64,000 bases of DNA from Neobacillus massiliamazoniensis (GCF_001048695.1 NZ_CVRB01000003.1:1-64000), one strand, 5' to 3'; numbered from the stretch's first letter, positions 48,379 to 57,437 are shown. Numbers and translations: made by a program. The notes: generated by a model not told the origin, from the letters alone.

Positions 48379-49794
48379 TTGAATGTTAAGGTAATGAAAA
48401 GTGTCGGGATTGATATTGGCACCAGTACTTCCAAATTTATGATAAGTGAGTTGACACTTGGGAGGGTCTCTAGTCAGTTTGCTCTCCCTCATTTTGATAT
48501 CGTTGATAGAAAAGTGACTTATGTTAGCAACATTATTTCGACCCCGCTTAAAAACGAAGATGAAATCGATCTGCCGCCATTAGTGTCATGGCTTGAAAAA
48601 GAATACGAAGACTTGGGGCTTAAGCTTTCTGATATCAAATCAGGTGCCGTTATTATCACAGGTGAGACAGCTATAAAAAAGAATGCGGACGCATTGATTC
48701 ACTTTTTGGCAGAGCGTGCAGGTGATTTTGTTGTCGCAATAGCTGGAGCAAGCCTTGAAGGAGTTCTAGCGGGAAGGGGCTCTGGGGCATATGAGCATTC
48801 TCTAAAATCCAAGGGGGTTGTCGCCAACATTGATATTGGCGGCGGCACAGCAAATGTCGTTCTTTTTCAACAGGGGAAAGTGCTTGAAACCATTACCTTT
48901 CACGTTGGCGGTAGATTAATCGAGCTGGACGGCAGCGGTAAAATTTTATCAATATCCCCTTCGTTAATGCCATGGATTTTTGATAAAAATTTTAAAATTG
49001 AAAAGGGAATGTGCTTAACTTACGGGGAATTGGCTGAAATAGCATCAGCTCTTTGCTTTGATATGCTTGATGTCCTATTCGGGAAAAAAACGCTTGCATC
49101 ACTTGTTCACAGCGCCTCCACTGCTAAGCTACCGACGATCCATGAGGTGATGATTTCCGGAGGAGTGGGGCGACTAATGGGACAAAAATCTCCAACTACT
49201 CTAACAGAGGTAGCGCAATACAATGACATTGGACCACTATTAGCGAGTGAGCTGGCAAAAGCGTTCATGTCCTATCCTTTTAAGATTGTAAAAGCCATGC
49301 AAACATCAAGTGCAACAGCCATCGGTGCTGGCATGCAATCCACCAAATTAAGCGGAGCGACAATTTCGATTCAGTCTAGTCTTTTGCCGTTACGAAATGT
49401 TCCAGTTGTAAAAGTGTCATGGAATGAGTTGAATGTTGAACAGCAAATGGAAATGACTTTTAGAAAAGGGAAGGAATTATATGGGGTTAACGAGGGACTA
49501 CCTTTCGCGATTGGGTTAGCAGACATTTCATATTTGTCTTATTCGGCGGTAAAAGAGTTAGCGAAGGTAATGGCGTCATTGTACACGAAGTACTTTCCAG
49601 ATTCGAAGGTCCTTGTTGTTGTATGTGAAAATGACATGGCCAAGGCCTTAGGACAATTGTTACGGTTACAAACTGATTATGATGTGATTTGCATTGACCA
49701 AGTGGTCATTGACCACGGTGATTATATTGATATAGGTGCACCATTACATGATTCGATGGTACCTGTTGTAGTCAAGACATTGGCTTTTAAGTAG
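48379..49794 (+). CDS. eutA: Ethanolamine ammonia-lyase reactivating factor EutA
   Basis: 471 residues, actin/Hsp70-like ATPase fold: SVGIDIGTSTSKFMISEL as phosphate 1, ANIDIGGGTANVVLF as phosphate 2, and ISGGVGRLMG as the adenosine loop. It releases damaged cobalamin from EutBC in an ATP-dependent way. TTG start after GCAGGAGTG, seven bases past eutV. Followed by 735 bp of tandem repeats before eutB. Confidence 0.93.
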   Translation: MNVKVMKSVGIDIGTSTSKFMISELTLGRVSSQFALPHFDIVDRKVTYVSNIISTPLKNEDEIDLPPLVSWLEKEYEDLGLKLSDIKSGAVIITGETAIKKNADALIHFLAERAGDFVVAIAGASLEGVLAGRGSGAYEHSLKSKGVVANIDIGGGTANVVLFQQGKVLETITFHVGGRLIELDGSGKILSISPSLMPWIFDKNFKIEKGMCLTYGELAEIASALCFDMLDVLFGKKTLASLVHSASTAKLPTIHEVMISGGVGRLMGQKSPTTLTEVAQYNDIGPLLASELAKAFMSYPFKIVKAMQTSSATAIGAGMQSTKLSGATISIQSSLLPLRNVPVVKVSWNELNVEQQMEMTFRKGKELYGVNEGLPFAIGLADISYLSYSAVKELAKVMASLYTKYFPDSKVLVVVCENDMAKALGQLLRLQTDYDVICIDQVVIDHGDYIDIGAPLHDSMVPVVVKTLAFK

Positions 49795-49807
49795 GAGGTT
49801 TTGGAGT

Positions 49808-50340
49808 GGATTCCGCAGGTTTATTGAATAATTCCGCGAACTTTTGTGATAATTCCGCGGGTTCTGGGAATAATTCCGCGAGTATTTGAAGGAATTCCGC
49901 GGATTTCACAGATAATTCCGCGAGTTCGAGGAGAATTCCTCAAGTATTGGAAAGAATTCGAGTGCTTTAGAATGGATTCCGCGGATTTATTGAATAATTC
50001 CGCGAACTTTTGTGATAATTCCGCGGGTTCTGGGAATAATTCCGCGAGTATTTGAAGGAATTCCGCGGAGTTCACCAATAATTCCGCGAGTTCGAGGAGA
50101 ATTCCTCAAGCATCGGAAAGAATTCGAGTGCTTTAGAATGGATTCCGCGGATTTATTGAATAATTCCGCGAACTTTTGTGATAATTCCGCGGATTCTGGG
50201 AATAATTCCGCGAGTATTTGAAGGAATTCCGCGGAGATCACCAATAATTCCGCGAGTTCGAGGAGAATTCCTCAAGCAATTGAAAGAATTCGAGTGCTTT
50301 AGAATGGATTCCGCGAACTTTTATGATAATTCCGCGAGCA
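49808..50340 (+). repeat. 166-bp tandem repeat, three copies plus a remnant, in the eutA-eutB gap
   Basis: Three near-identical 166-bp units (about 49808-49973, 49974-50139, 50140-50305) and a shortened fourth to about 50340. Each unit holds six AATTCCGCG-type motifs about 21 nt apart. The step is a whole number of codons, so both strands show spurious repetitive frames (minus strand AELF heptads). GGAATTCCGCGG palindromes recur. Function unknown. It does not resemble a CRISPR array because the intervals are themselves repeated. Confidence 0.88.
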
Positions 50341-50368
50341 TTTGAAGGATTTCCAAAGAGTTCACAAA

Positions 50369-50515
50369 TAGTGCCCGAAATCACTTACATTGGCCGTCAT
50401 GGGGCATTAAATTCAAAAATAGTGCCTGAGATCAATCATTTTGGCCATCTACGGGCACTAACTTCAAAAACTGAGATCAACCAATTTGGCTGTCTTGGGA
50501 CACTAAGTTCACAAT
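50369..50515 (+). repeat. Roughly 51-nt degenerate repeat before eutB
   Basis: TAGTGCC at 50369 and 50420, GGGCATTAA/GGGCACTAA at 50402 and 50453, TTGGCC/TTGGCT near 50390, 50441 and 50485, and TTCA before each unit. Two and a half units with decay. Non-coding. Confidence 0.6.
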
Positions 50516-50542
50516 AAATGTCTAAAACAGGAGGTGAACACG

Positions 50543-51904
50543 TTGAAATCGAAAATAACCTTGCTTCATAGAACATATCAGTTTGCTAGTTTGAAAGAAA
50601 TCCTTGCGAAAGCGAACGAGGAAAAGTCAGGCGATGAGCTTGCCGGTATTGCAGCGAGTGATGCACAGGAAAGACTCGCGGCGAGGCATCTTTTATCGGA
50701 GTTGAAGCTAAGTGATATCCGAAATAACCCTGTTTTACCGCCGGAAGAGGACGAGGTTTCTAGAGTGATCGAGGAATCTGTCAATGAAAAAATATATCAA
50801 TCTATGGCAAATTGGACCATAAGTGAGTTAAGGGAATCCTTGCTTTCAGAGGCGACTACGAACCAAGAGATCGGTCGGATCCGCAAAGGGCTAACCAGTG
50901 AGATGGTTGCGGCGGTGACTAAAATAATGTCAAACCTAGACCTCATTCAAGCCGCTTCAAAAATCGAAGTCGTGACTGAGTGTAACTATCGGATTGGTCA
51001 CAAAGGAACCCTTGCCGGTAGGGCACAGCCGAATCATCCTACTGACAATATTCAAGGGATTAAGGCTTCACTTTACGAAGCACTTAGCTATGGAATCGGT
51101 GATGCCGTCATCGGGATCAATCCGGTTATCGATACCGCGGACAGCGTAAGGAAAATTTTACTAATGACAAAGGAAGAGATGGAACGTCTCCAAATTCCGA
51201 CACAAAACTGTGTCCTCGCACATGTGACGACACAGATGCGGGCAATAAAAAATGGTGCCCCGTCAGATATGCTTTTTCAAAGCTTGGCAGGAACAGAGGA
51301 TGGAAACAAAGCCTTTGGGATTAGTGTGGGACTATTAAATGAAGCTAATGATTTAATTCAAAAAGAAGGATGTGCCCACGGAGAAAATCTTTGGTATTTT
51401 GAAACAGGTCAGGGCTCGGAGCTGTCATCAGATGCTCATCATGGCATCGATCAAGTGACCCTTGAATCACGCTGCTACGGGCTTGCGAAAAAATACAAAC
51501 CGTTTATTGTCAACACGGTGGTTGGTTTTATCGGGCCGGAGTACTTATACAATAGCAAGCAAGTCATCCGCGCTGGCTTAGAGGATCATTTCATGGGTAA
51601 GATGCAGGGTCTGCCAATGGGCGTGGATGTTTGCTACACCAATCATATGAAGGCAGACCAAAATGACATGGAGAATCTTGCCATCCTGCTTGGATCTGCC
51701 GGAGTGAACTACCTGATTGGGGTGCCGATGGCCGATGATTGCATGTTGAATTATCAATCAACCAGCTATCATGATATTGCTTCGGTTCGAAGGGTATTAG
51801 ACCTCAGGCCCGCACCAAGCTTTGAAAAATGGCTCGAGAAAATGGGAATCATGGAGCATGGTAGATTAACTGCACGGGCTGGGGATCCAACAATTTTTAT
51901 ATAA
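50543..51904 (+). CDS. eutB: Ethanolamine ammonia-lyase large subunit EutB
   Basis: 453 residues, the exact family size. Catalytic barrel of the adenosylcobalamin-dependent enzyme that converts ethanolamine to acetaldehyde and ammonia. Recognisable stretches: AARHLLSELKLSDIRNNPVL, KIEVVTECNYRIGHKGTLAG, RAQPNHPTDNIQGIKASLYE and GSAGVNYLIGVPMADDCMLN. The TTG at 50543 is the best start, six bases after AGGAGGTG; the GTG at 50534 overlaps that site. Confidence 0.96.
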   Translation: MKSKITLLHRTYQFASLKEILAKANEEKSGDELAGIAASDAQERLAARHLLSELKLSDIRNNPVLPPEEDEVSRVIEESVNEKIYQSMANWTISELRESLLSEATTNQEIGRIRKGLTSEMVAAVTKIMSNLDLIQAASKIEVVTECNYRIGHKGTLAGRAQPNHPTDNIQGIKASLYEALSYGIGDAVIGINPVIDTADSVRKILLMTKEEMERLQIPTQNCVLAHVTTQMRAIKNGAPSDMLFQSLAGTEDGNKAFGISVGLLNEANDLIQKEGCAHGENLWYFETGQGSELSSDAHHGIDQVTLESRCYGLAKKYKPFIVNTVVGFIGPEYLYNSKQVIRAGLEDHFMGKMQGLPMGVDVCYTNHMKADQNDMENLAILLGSAGVNYLIGVPMADDCMLNYQSTSYHDIASVRRVLDLRPAPSFEKWLEKMGIMEHGRLTARAGDPTIFI

Positions 51905-51918
51905 GGGGGGAGAGGCGT

Positions 51919-52767
51919 TTGAAGGAAGGGCAAATTGAACTCATCGTGCAAAAAGTAATGGAGCAGCTCCAGAAAAAATACGAAACGAACCAAATAGTGA
52001 CAGAGCTCGTTGAAAAAGAGTTTATTTTTTCAGAACAACATTGGAAAACATCGATTCCCACCCCTGCCTATTCAGAAGGTGTTGGGGAATTAGTCAGTAC
52101 TACTCCAGCCCGAATAGGGGTTTGGCGAACTGGTACAAGACCACTCACGAAAACAATGTTAAAGCTGCAATATGACCATGCAGCGGCCATCGATGCGGTT
52201 GGCGGTGAGGTCTTGGAGAAAACGCTTGAGGAATTTGACTTGTTTACAGTAGAAACATGTTATGAAAATAAGGAAGTGTATCTTAAAAGACCAGACAAAG
52301 GTCGTGTGCTGACAGATACAGCTGTTCAAACGATCCGCGAGCGGTGCCAAAAGCAGCCTCAAGTGCAAATTGTCGTTTCGGATGGTTTAAGTGCAAGCGC
52401 AGTGGAAACCAATTTAAAGGATGTTTATCCAGCCTTACTCGATTCGCTGAAAATACACCATCTCACTTGGGGAACTCCTTTTTTTGTAAAAGGAGGCCGG
52501 GTTGCTTGCATGGATCATATCGGTGATATTTTACAGCCGGAGGTTCTTGTTTTGTTAATCGGAGAACGGCCTGGTCTCGTTTCTGCCAGCTCGATGAGTG
52601 CATACATGTGCTACAAACCACGTAAGGGAATTATCGAATCTGAACGCACGGTTATCTCCAACATTCATCCATATGGAACTCCGCCGATTGAAGCAGGCGC
52701 CCATATTGGCACAGTTTTACGAAAAATGATCGAACAGCAGGTAAGCGGTGTAAAACTAGAGTTATAG
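51919..52767 (+). CDS. eutC: Ethanolamine ammonia-lyase small subunit EutC
   Basis: 282 residues, with TPARIGVWRTGTRPLTKTML as the family landmark, DGLSASAVETNL and the C-terminal HIGTVLRKMIEQQVSGVKL. Forms the B12-binding interface with EutB. TTG start after GGGGGGAGAGG, 14 bp from eutB. Confidence 0.95.
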   Translation: MKEGQIELIVQKVMEQLQKKYETNQIVTELVEKEFIFSEQHWKTSIPTPAYSEGVGELVSTTPARIGVWRTGTRPLTKTMLKLQYDHAAAIDAVGGEVLEKTLEEFDLFTVETCYENKEVYLKRPDKGRVLTDTAVQTIRERCQKQPQVQIVVSDGLSASAVETNLKDVYPALLDSLKIHHLTWGTPFFVKGGRVACMDHIGDILQPEVLVLLIGERPGLVSASSMSAYMCYKPRKGIIESERTVISNIHPYGTPPIEAGAHIGTVLRKMIEQQVSGVKLEL

Positions 52768-52855
52768 AAGTTGAAGAAAAACACATGAATTAGAGAGTTT
52801 TCCATTTATATGTGATGAAGCAAATAGATCAGCTACCCTGAAAGGAGGGATGAGA

Positions 52856-52996
52856 ATGGAGGTTTTCCTAGGATTTGCAATGGTTATCTTTACCCTTGCG
52901 GTCGGTACTGCTATAGGAATTCGAGCAAATAGAAATGTAAGGTCCTTTAGCGAGGAGGAGCATGAAATTTTCGTTGGTCGAAAGGAAAAAAAGTAG
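52856..52996 (+). CDS. Small single-span membrane protein before the permease
   Basis: 46 residues: hydrophobic helix 1-23 (MEVFLGFAMVIFTLAVGTAI), then a basic-acidic tail (ANRNVRSFSEEEHEIFVGRK). AAAGGAGG seven bases before the ATG argues that it is real. It is 15 bp upstream of the permease gene and surely co-translated. Small accessory proteins accompany some symporters; that role here is inference. Confidence 0.65.
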   Translation: MEVFLGFAMVIFTLAVGTAIGIRANRNVRSFSEEEHEIFVGRKEKK

Positions 52997-53011
52997 AAAG
53001 GGGAGAATGGA

Positions 53012-54547
53012 ATGAAAAATAAGAGCCAACAATTGCTTGAAGACAAGAAACACCTTAATCACTACGGATATGCCCAAGAGCTTTTACGCGACATGGGTGG
53101 GTTTTCAAATTTTGCGATCTCATTCTCAATTATTTCCATTTTAACAGGTGCCGTATCCCTTTATGGTCATGGACTGCTTTATGGCGGTTCAGGGATGATG
53201 GGCTTTGGCTGGACCATTGTCGCGTTTTTCGTTCTATTAATTGCGGCCTCACTGGCAGAACTAGCATCGGCTATTCCTACTGCAGGAGCGCTGTACCACT
53301 GGGCTGCAGCGTTAAAAGGTACTAGAATTGGCTGGTATACTGCGTGGATTAACTTAATTGGACAAATTGGAATTGTAGCCGGAATCGATTACTCCGTAGC
53401 CCTATTCGCCGATCCACTTCTAGCTGGAACCTTCAACTATACCTCTACCGATACAACGATCCTAATCGTTTTTGGCATTGTTCTCCTTTTACATGGAATT
53501 CTCAATCACGTTGGAATTAAAATTGTTGCAAAATTAAACGACTTTTCCGCTTGGTATCATATGGGTGTTGTCGCCATCTTAGTGGTCAGTTTAGCCTTTT
53601 TTACAAAAAACGGCCTGCAGCCGATTGATTATTTGTTTCAGGTGGGAAAAACCTTTTCTGATAAACCGTATTTCTTGGCCTTCTTAATTGGATTATTACA
53701 GGCACAATGGACCTTCACGGGTTATGATGCATCAGCTCATACGATTGAAGAAACCGTTCATCCTCGGGTGCGTGCCCCATGGGGAATTTTTAATTCTGTT
53801 GCATTTTCGTTTGTCTTTGGTTTTATTATGCTGGCCTTTGTAACGCTTTCGATTCATGATGCTAGCGGTGCGGTTAAATCAGACAATGCCTTTATCTACG
53901 TCATCAGCCAAGCATTAGGGGGGACGTTTGGAAATATCGTTCTTTGGCTAGTCACCTTTGCGATGTTTTTCTGTGGACTCTCCTCGATTACATCGTTTTC
54001 AAGGATGATGTACGCTTTTTCAAGGGATAAAGGGATGCCAGGAAGCCGTCACTGGGCCGAAATCAGCAGAAAATATCGAACCCCGGCAAAAGCTATCTGG
54101 CTCTCCGTTATCCTCTCTTTTGCATTGGCATTAATCGACTATATTACAAAGCTCGTCAACCCAAATGCAGGGTACTCTACGATTGCGTTTTTAACGGCAG
54201 TGAGCGTTGTGGGATTATATGTGGCATATGGAATTCCGATTTTCCTTAAACTTAGAGCTGAAGCAAAGGGAGATTTTTTACCAAAACATTATGGTCCATG
54301 GAGCTTAGGGAAATGGAGCAAACCAATCAATATCATCAGCATCATTTGGATCATTTTTATATCGATCATTATGGTTATTCCGCCGAATCAAATGGCAGCA
54401 TACGCCTTAGGTGGAATGCTTGTCCTGTTAATTCTGATGGACTTAGGCTACTACAAGAAACACTTTCATGGTCCACAAGCCGCTCTCGAAAAATCAATTG
54501 AAGAGATTAAAAAGCTTGAAGATGAATTTGAACATGGTAATCACTAG
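53012..54547 (+). CDS. APC-superfamily permease, probable ethanolamine importer
   Basis: 511 residues, 12 membrane helices. Amino acid permease landmarks: GGFSNFAISFSIISILTGAV, SLAELASAIPTAGALYHWAA and FTGYDASAHTIEET. Its place after eutC suggests ethanolamine as substrate, although the fold equally suits amino acids or GABA/choline. AAAGGGGAG precedes the ATG. Last gene of the cluster; a terminator follows. Confidence 0.85.
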   Translation: MKNKSQQLLEDKKHLNHYGYAQELLRDMGGFSNFAISFSIISILTGAVSLYGHGLLYGGSGMMGFGWTIVAFFVLLIAASLAELASAIPTAGALYHWAAALKGTRIGWYTAWINLIGQIGIVAGIDYSVALFADPLLAGTFNYTSTDTTILIVFGIVLLLHGILNHVGIKIVAKLNDFSAWYHMGVVAILVVSLAFFTKNGLQPIDYLFQVGKTFSDKPYFLAFLIGLLQAQWTFTGYDASAHTIEETVHPRVRAPWGIFNSVAFSFVFGFIMLAFVTLSIHDASGAVKSDNAFIYVISQALGGTFGNIVLWLVTFAMFFCGLSSITSFSRMMYAFSRDKGMPGSRHWAEISRKYRTPAKAIWLSVILSFALALIDYITKLVNPNAGYSTIAFLTAVSVVGLYVAYGIPIFLKLRAEAKGDFLPKHYGPWSLGKWSKPINIISIIWIIFISIIMVIPPNQMAAYALGGMLVLLILMDLGYYKKHFHGPQAALEKSIEEIKKLEDEFEHGNH

Positions 54548-54600
54548 GAAGTGTGCTATCATCACGAAGTCTTTGTGTTTTTTTTAAAATAAGCAGCACT

Positions 54601-54635
54601 AAAAAGTGCCCTCTTACTGAGCGGCACTTTTTTTA
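54601..54635 (+). terminator. Rho-independent terminator of the eut cluster
   Basis: AAAAAGTGCC / GGCACTTTTTTT stem, about 55 bp after the permease stop. Confidence 0.9.
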
Positions 54636-54731
54636 ACGGTGTTTAATTGAAAACGGGTGACTGAGCAAGAATGTTCTTTTTTATTTTTGCTTATGATACG
54701 ATTTGATTACTAAAGAAAATGAGGTGTTTTC

Positions 54732-55463
54732 ATGAAAATTGAAGTATGGTCGGATTATGTCTGTCCGTTTTGTTATATTGGAAAGCGTCGTTTAGAAGAG
54801 GCGTTGGAACAGTTTCCACAAAAGGATCAAGTCGAGGTGGAGTTTAAAAGCTTTGAGCTTGATCCTAATGTACCCCAAAAAAATGAGCAGAGTGTGTATG
54901 AAATGTTAGCAAGGAAATATGGAATGACATTAGAGCAGGCAAAACAAATGACTCGAAACGTAAGCGAGCAAGCGGCGAGTGTTGGGTTATCCTATCATTT
55001 TGAGAATATGAAGGAGATAAATACCTTTGATGCTCACCGTTTAGCTAAATTTGCAAAAATACATGGGAAAGAAGCCGAAGTCTCTGAGAAGCTTTTATAT
55101 GCCTATTTTACCGAATCAAAACATATTGGTGAGTATGAAACACTAGCAGATATAGCCGCAGCTGTAGGTTTAGATCGTCAAGAAGCTTTAGCTGTCCTTC
55201 ATGACCAAAATGCCTTTGCAAATGATGTCCGCGTTGATGAAGAGATTGCCCAACAGTACAGAATTACGGGTGTACCATATTTTGTCATCAATCAAAAATA
55301 CGCCATTTCTGGCGCACAGCCGCTTGAAACCTTTAAAGGGGCACTACAAAAAGTGTTGGAAGAGGAATCCGCTTCGCCGATATTACAGGATCTTTCCACA
55401 GGAAGTGTGGATGAAGCAGGCTGTAAGGATGGCAGCTGTGTGATTCCTAATCACCATAAATAA
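54732..55463 (+). CDS. DsbA-family (FrnE-like) thiol oxidoreductase
   Basis: 243 residues, thioredoxin-fold with a helical insertion. N-terminal VWSDYVCPFCYIGKRRLEEA has the CPFC redox motif (Cys11, Cys14). FDAHRLAKFA and the cis-Pro loop GVPYFVIN are family hallmarks. A C-terminal tail CKDGSC adds a second Cys pair, as in FrnE proteins. No signal peptide, so cytosolic. Strong start context (GAGGTG). Substrate unknown. Confidence 0.9.
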   Translation: MKIEVWSDYVCPFCYIGKRRLEEALEQFPQKDQVEVEFKSFELDPNVPQKNEQSVYEMLARKYGMTLEQAKQMTRNVSEQAASVGLSYHFENMKEINTFDAHRLAKFAKIHGKEAEVSEKLLYAYFTESKHIGEYETLADIAAAVGLDRQEALAVLHDQNAFANDVRVDEEIAQQYRITGVPYFVINQKYAISGAQPLETFKGALQKVLEEESASPILQDLSTGSVDEAGCKDGSCVIPNHHK

Positions 55464-55527
55464 GGGGCTGTCCCAAAATGTGACAGGCACCACAATATGT
55501 ACAAAGTTCATGATAATTTTTCAGCAA

Positions 55528-55655
55528 AGTTGATTGGAGCGGAAGGCGCTCGACTCCTGCGGGAGTACGGGCAGGGGAGACCCGCAGGCGCAGGTAGCGC
55601 CGAGGAGGCTCCCCAGACCGCCACTAGAGCGGAAATCAACAGCCAAGTTTAACAG
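55528..55655. repeat. Dispersed GC-rich repeat, copy C (short form)
   Basis: About 130 bp: TTGATTGGAGCGGAAGGCGC, CTCCTGCGGGAGTACGGGCA, GAGGAGGCTCCCC, and AAATCAACAGCCAAGTTTAA at the right end. The outer left arm seen in the other copies is missing. The rest of 55464-55714 shows nothing else. Confidence 0.8.
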
Positions 55656-55714
55656 ACAATTAATAGAAGGGGGTGCTCCTAAAAGTTATACTTTTGGGAC
55701 ACCATCTAAAACAA

Positions 55715-55752
55715 AATAAAAATGGGAAAGGGAGCACTTGTTTCCTTTCCCA
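55715..55752 (-). terminator. Terminator of the cotG-like gene
   Basis: On the minus strand GATGGGAAAGG / CCTTTCCCAT stem followed by TTTTATTTTG, 35 bp past the stop of the minus-strand gene. Confidence 0.8.
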
Positions 55753-55786
55753 TCTTTATTATTACATTTTATCGAAAGAGAAGAAT

Positions 55787-56152
55787 TTATCTTCTTGCCA
55801 TTCTGAAATAAGACATGTTATTACCATCCCAACATCTTTCTATTTGATAATTGCCCTGTATTGTATTGACACACCTTCTGCATTCTGTTGGTCTTCTGCG
55901 TGTAGTACGGCGGGACGTACGTTTTCTTGAAGTGTGCCGACAAGAAGTCCGTTTTCGTGAAGTTTTCACACGAGTAGTCTGTTTTCGTGAAGTCTTCCGA
56001 CGGGAAGTCTGTTTTCGTGAAGTGATTCGACGGGAAGTCCGTTTCCTTGAAGTGCGATTAAAGCCCGGATCCCTGAACATAAAATCCCCAAAGTCTGTTC
56101 CTCTAACTTCATTTGCTGCATTTTGAATATCCTCCGAAGAAAAATCTTCCAT
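55787..56152 (-). CDS. CotG-like repetitive basic spore coat protein
   Basis: 121 residues. A short acidic N-terminus (MEDFSSEDIQNAANEVRGTD) precedes a low-complexity block at about 33-88 of repeats such as TSRKRTSRR, TSRKQTSRR and TSRKQTTR, nearly all Thr, Ser, Arg and Lys. The C-terminus has Cys and aromatic residues (CRRCVNTIQGNYQIERC). Divergent from cotH, exactly the cotG/cotH layout of B. subtilis, where CotH kinase phosphorylates serines in basic CotG repeats. AAAGGAGGTG precedes the ATG. It shares composition and context with CotG, not clear alignable sequence, so it is CotG-like by inference. Confidence 0.75.
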   Translation of the reverse strand: MEDFSSEDIQNAANEVRGTDFGDFMFRDPGFNRTSRKRTSRRITSRKQTSRRKTSRKQTTRVKTSRKRTSCRHTSRKRTSRRTTRRRPTECRRCVNTIQGNYQIERCWDGNNMSYFRMARR

Positions 56153-56345
56153 TTTTTTGCACCTCCTTTTGAAATTGAAAAGGGAGTACGAAAATTAATT
56201 ACCCATTAAAAACTCTCTCTTCTTTTATTACATTACGTTTTATCGAATCTATTGGTATGAGACAATGGCCCAATCATCAAAAATTGCTGTCCATTTGTAG
56301 CAGGCATGCACTTTGTTTCATAAAAATAAAGAAGGAGGGATGACA

Positions 56346-57437
56346 ATGGACGAGACTGTAAATTTACCTTTGTATAAGCTTTTTGTAAATCCTTATGACC
56401 TTAGGGAACTTAAAAGAGATATTTGGATTGATGATCCCATTCCTGCCCAATTAAAGGTTGAAGGGAAAAAACTTGAAGTTGATATAAGTTATCGGGGGTC
56501 TCATATCCGCGATTATCATAAAAAGTCTTATCAGATCAATTATTATAAGCCAAAAAAATTTAAGGGGTCCAAACTTGTTCATTTAAATTCCGAGTTCAGA
56601 GACCCTTCTTTAATCCGTAACAAACTGTCATTTGATTTTTTTACTGACATTGGTGTAATATCTCCAAACGCCAGACATGTTTTTTTAACCCTAAATGGAA
56701 AAGCAGAAGGGGTGTATCTGGAAATCGAATCGGTGGATGAGGATTTTTTAAAAAGAAGAAATCTTCCAGATGGAGCAATTTTTTATGCAGTTGATGGAGA
56801 TGCTAATTTTTCTCTTATTAGTGACTTAGATAAGGAAATCAAAAAATCCCTTGAATTAGGCTATGAAATAAAAATTGGAACTGAAAAAGATCATTCCCAT
56901 TTGGAAGATTTCATTTACAAAATTAATACGACCACTAGGGCGGAGTTTGAAAAAGAAATTATTAAATATTTGAATGTGGATCAATACTTACGATGGATGG
57001 CAGGTGTCATTTTTACCTCCAATTATGATGGCTTCGTTCATAATTATGCTCTTTATCGCAATGGGGAGACTGAGCAGTTTGGGATCATTCCATGGGATTA
57101 CGATGCAACCTGGGGAAGGGATGTCAATGGTAAGTACATGGAGGCAGGGTACGTCCCGATAGATGGATATAATACATTAACAGCACGGCTGCTGGACGTT
57201 GATAATTACAGAAAGCAATATCGAAGCATTCTTGAAGATAACTTGAGCCATAAATTTACCGTTGAATATATGACTCCTAAGATAGAACATCTGTTACAAT
57301 CCATCAGACCCTTTGTACTCAAGGACCCTTATAAAAAGGGAAAAATAGATGATTTCGATAAAGAAATAACTGTTATGTTAGAATATATCGAGGATAGAAG
57401 AGAGTACTTGCAAAGGAAATTATATAAATTAGATTGA
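56346..57437 (+). CDS. cotH: Spore coat protein kinase CotH
   Basis: 363 residues from the ATG at 56346, seven bases after AAGGAGGG; the ATG at 56340 touches that site. CotH is an atypical protein kinase controlling inner/outer coat assembly. Landmarks: YRGSHIRDYHKKSYQINYY (substrate/ATP lobe), NKLSFDFF, GVYLEIESVDEDFLKRR and the metal-binding IPWDYDATWGRD. Divergent from the CotG-like gene with a 190-bp shared promoter region. A terminator follows. Confidence 0.92.
   Translation: MDETVNLPLYKLFVNPYDLRELKRDIWIDDPIPAQLKVEGKKLEVDISYRGSHIRDYHKKSYQINYYKPKKFKGSKLVHLNSEFRDPSLIRNKLSFDFFTDIGVISPNARHVFLTLNGKAEGVYLEIESVDEDFLKRRNLPDGAIFYAVDGDANFSLISDLDKEIKKSLELGYEIKIGTEKDHSHLEDFIYKINTTTRAEFEKEIIKYLNVDQYLRWMAGVIFTSNYDGFVHNYALYRNGETEQFGIIPWDYDATWGRDVNGKYMEAGYVPIDGYNTLTARLLDVDNYRKQYRSILEDNLSHKFTVEYMTPKIEHLLQSIRPFVLKDPYKKGKIDDFDKEITVMLEYIEDRREYLQRKLYKLD

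Noticed and set aside
49821..50244. Repetitive ORFs on both strands (minus strand AELF heptads that look like coiled coils; plus strand with repeated NNSA)
   Set aside because: They arise because the AATTCCGCG motif repeats every 21 bases, keeping frames open. No ribosome sites, and the frames are copied with the DNA unit.
49808..50515. Possible CRISPR array
   Set aside because: The intervals between motifs are short and are themselves repeated every 166 bp; there are no unique spacers and no cas genes in the window.
55851..56126. 91-codon plus-strand ORF with VRF/EV repeats
   Set aside because: Shadow of the repetitive cotG-like gene on the other strand; no start signal.
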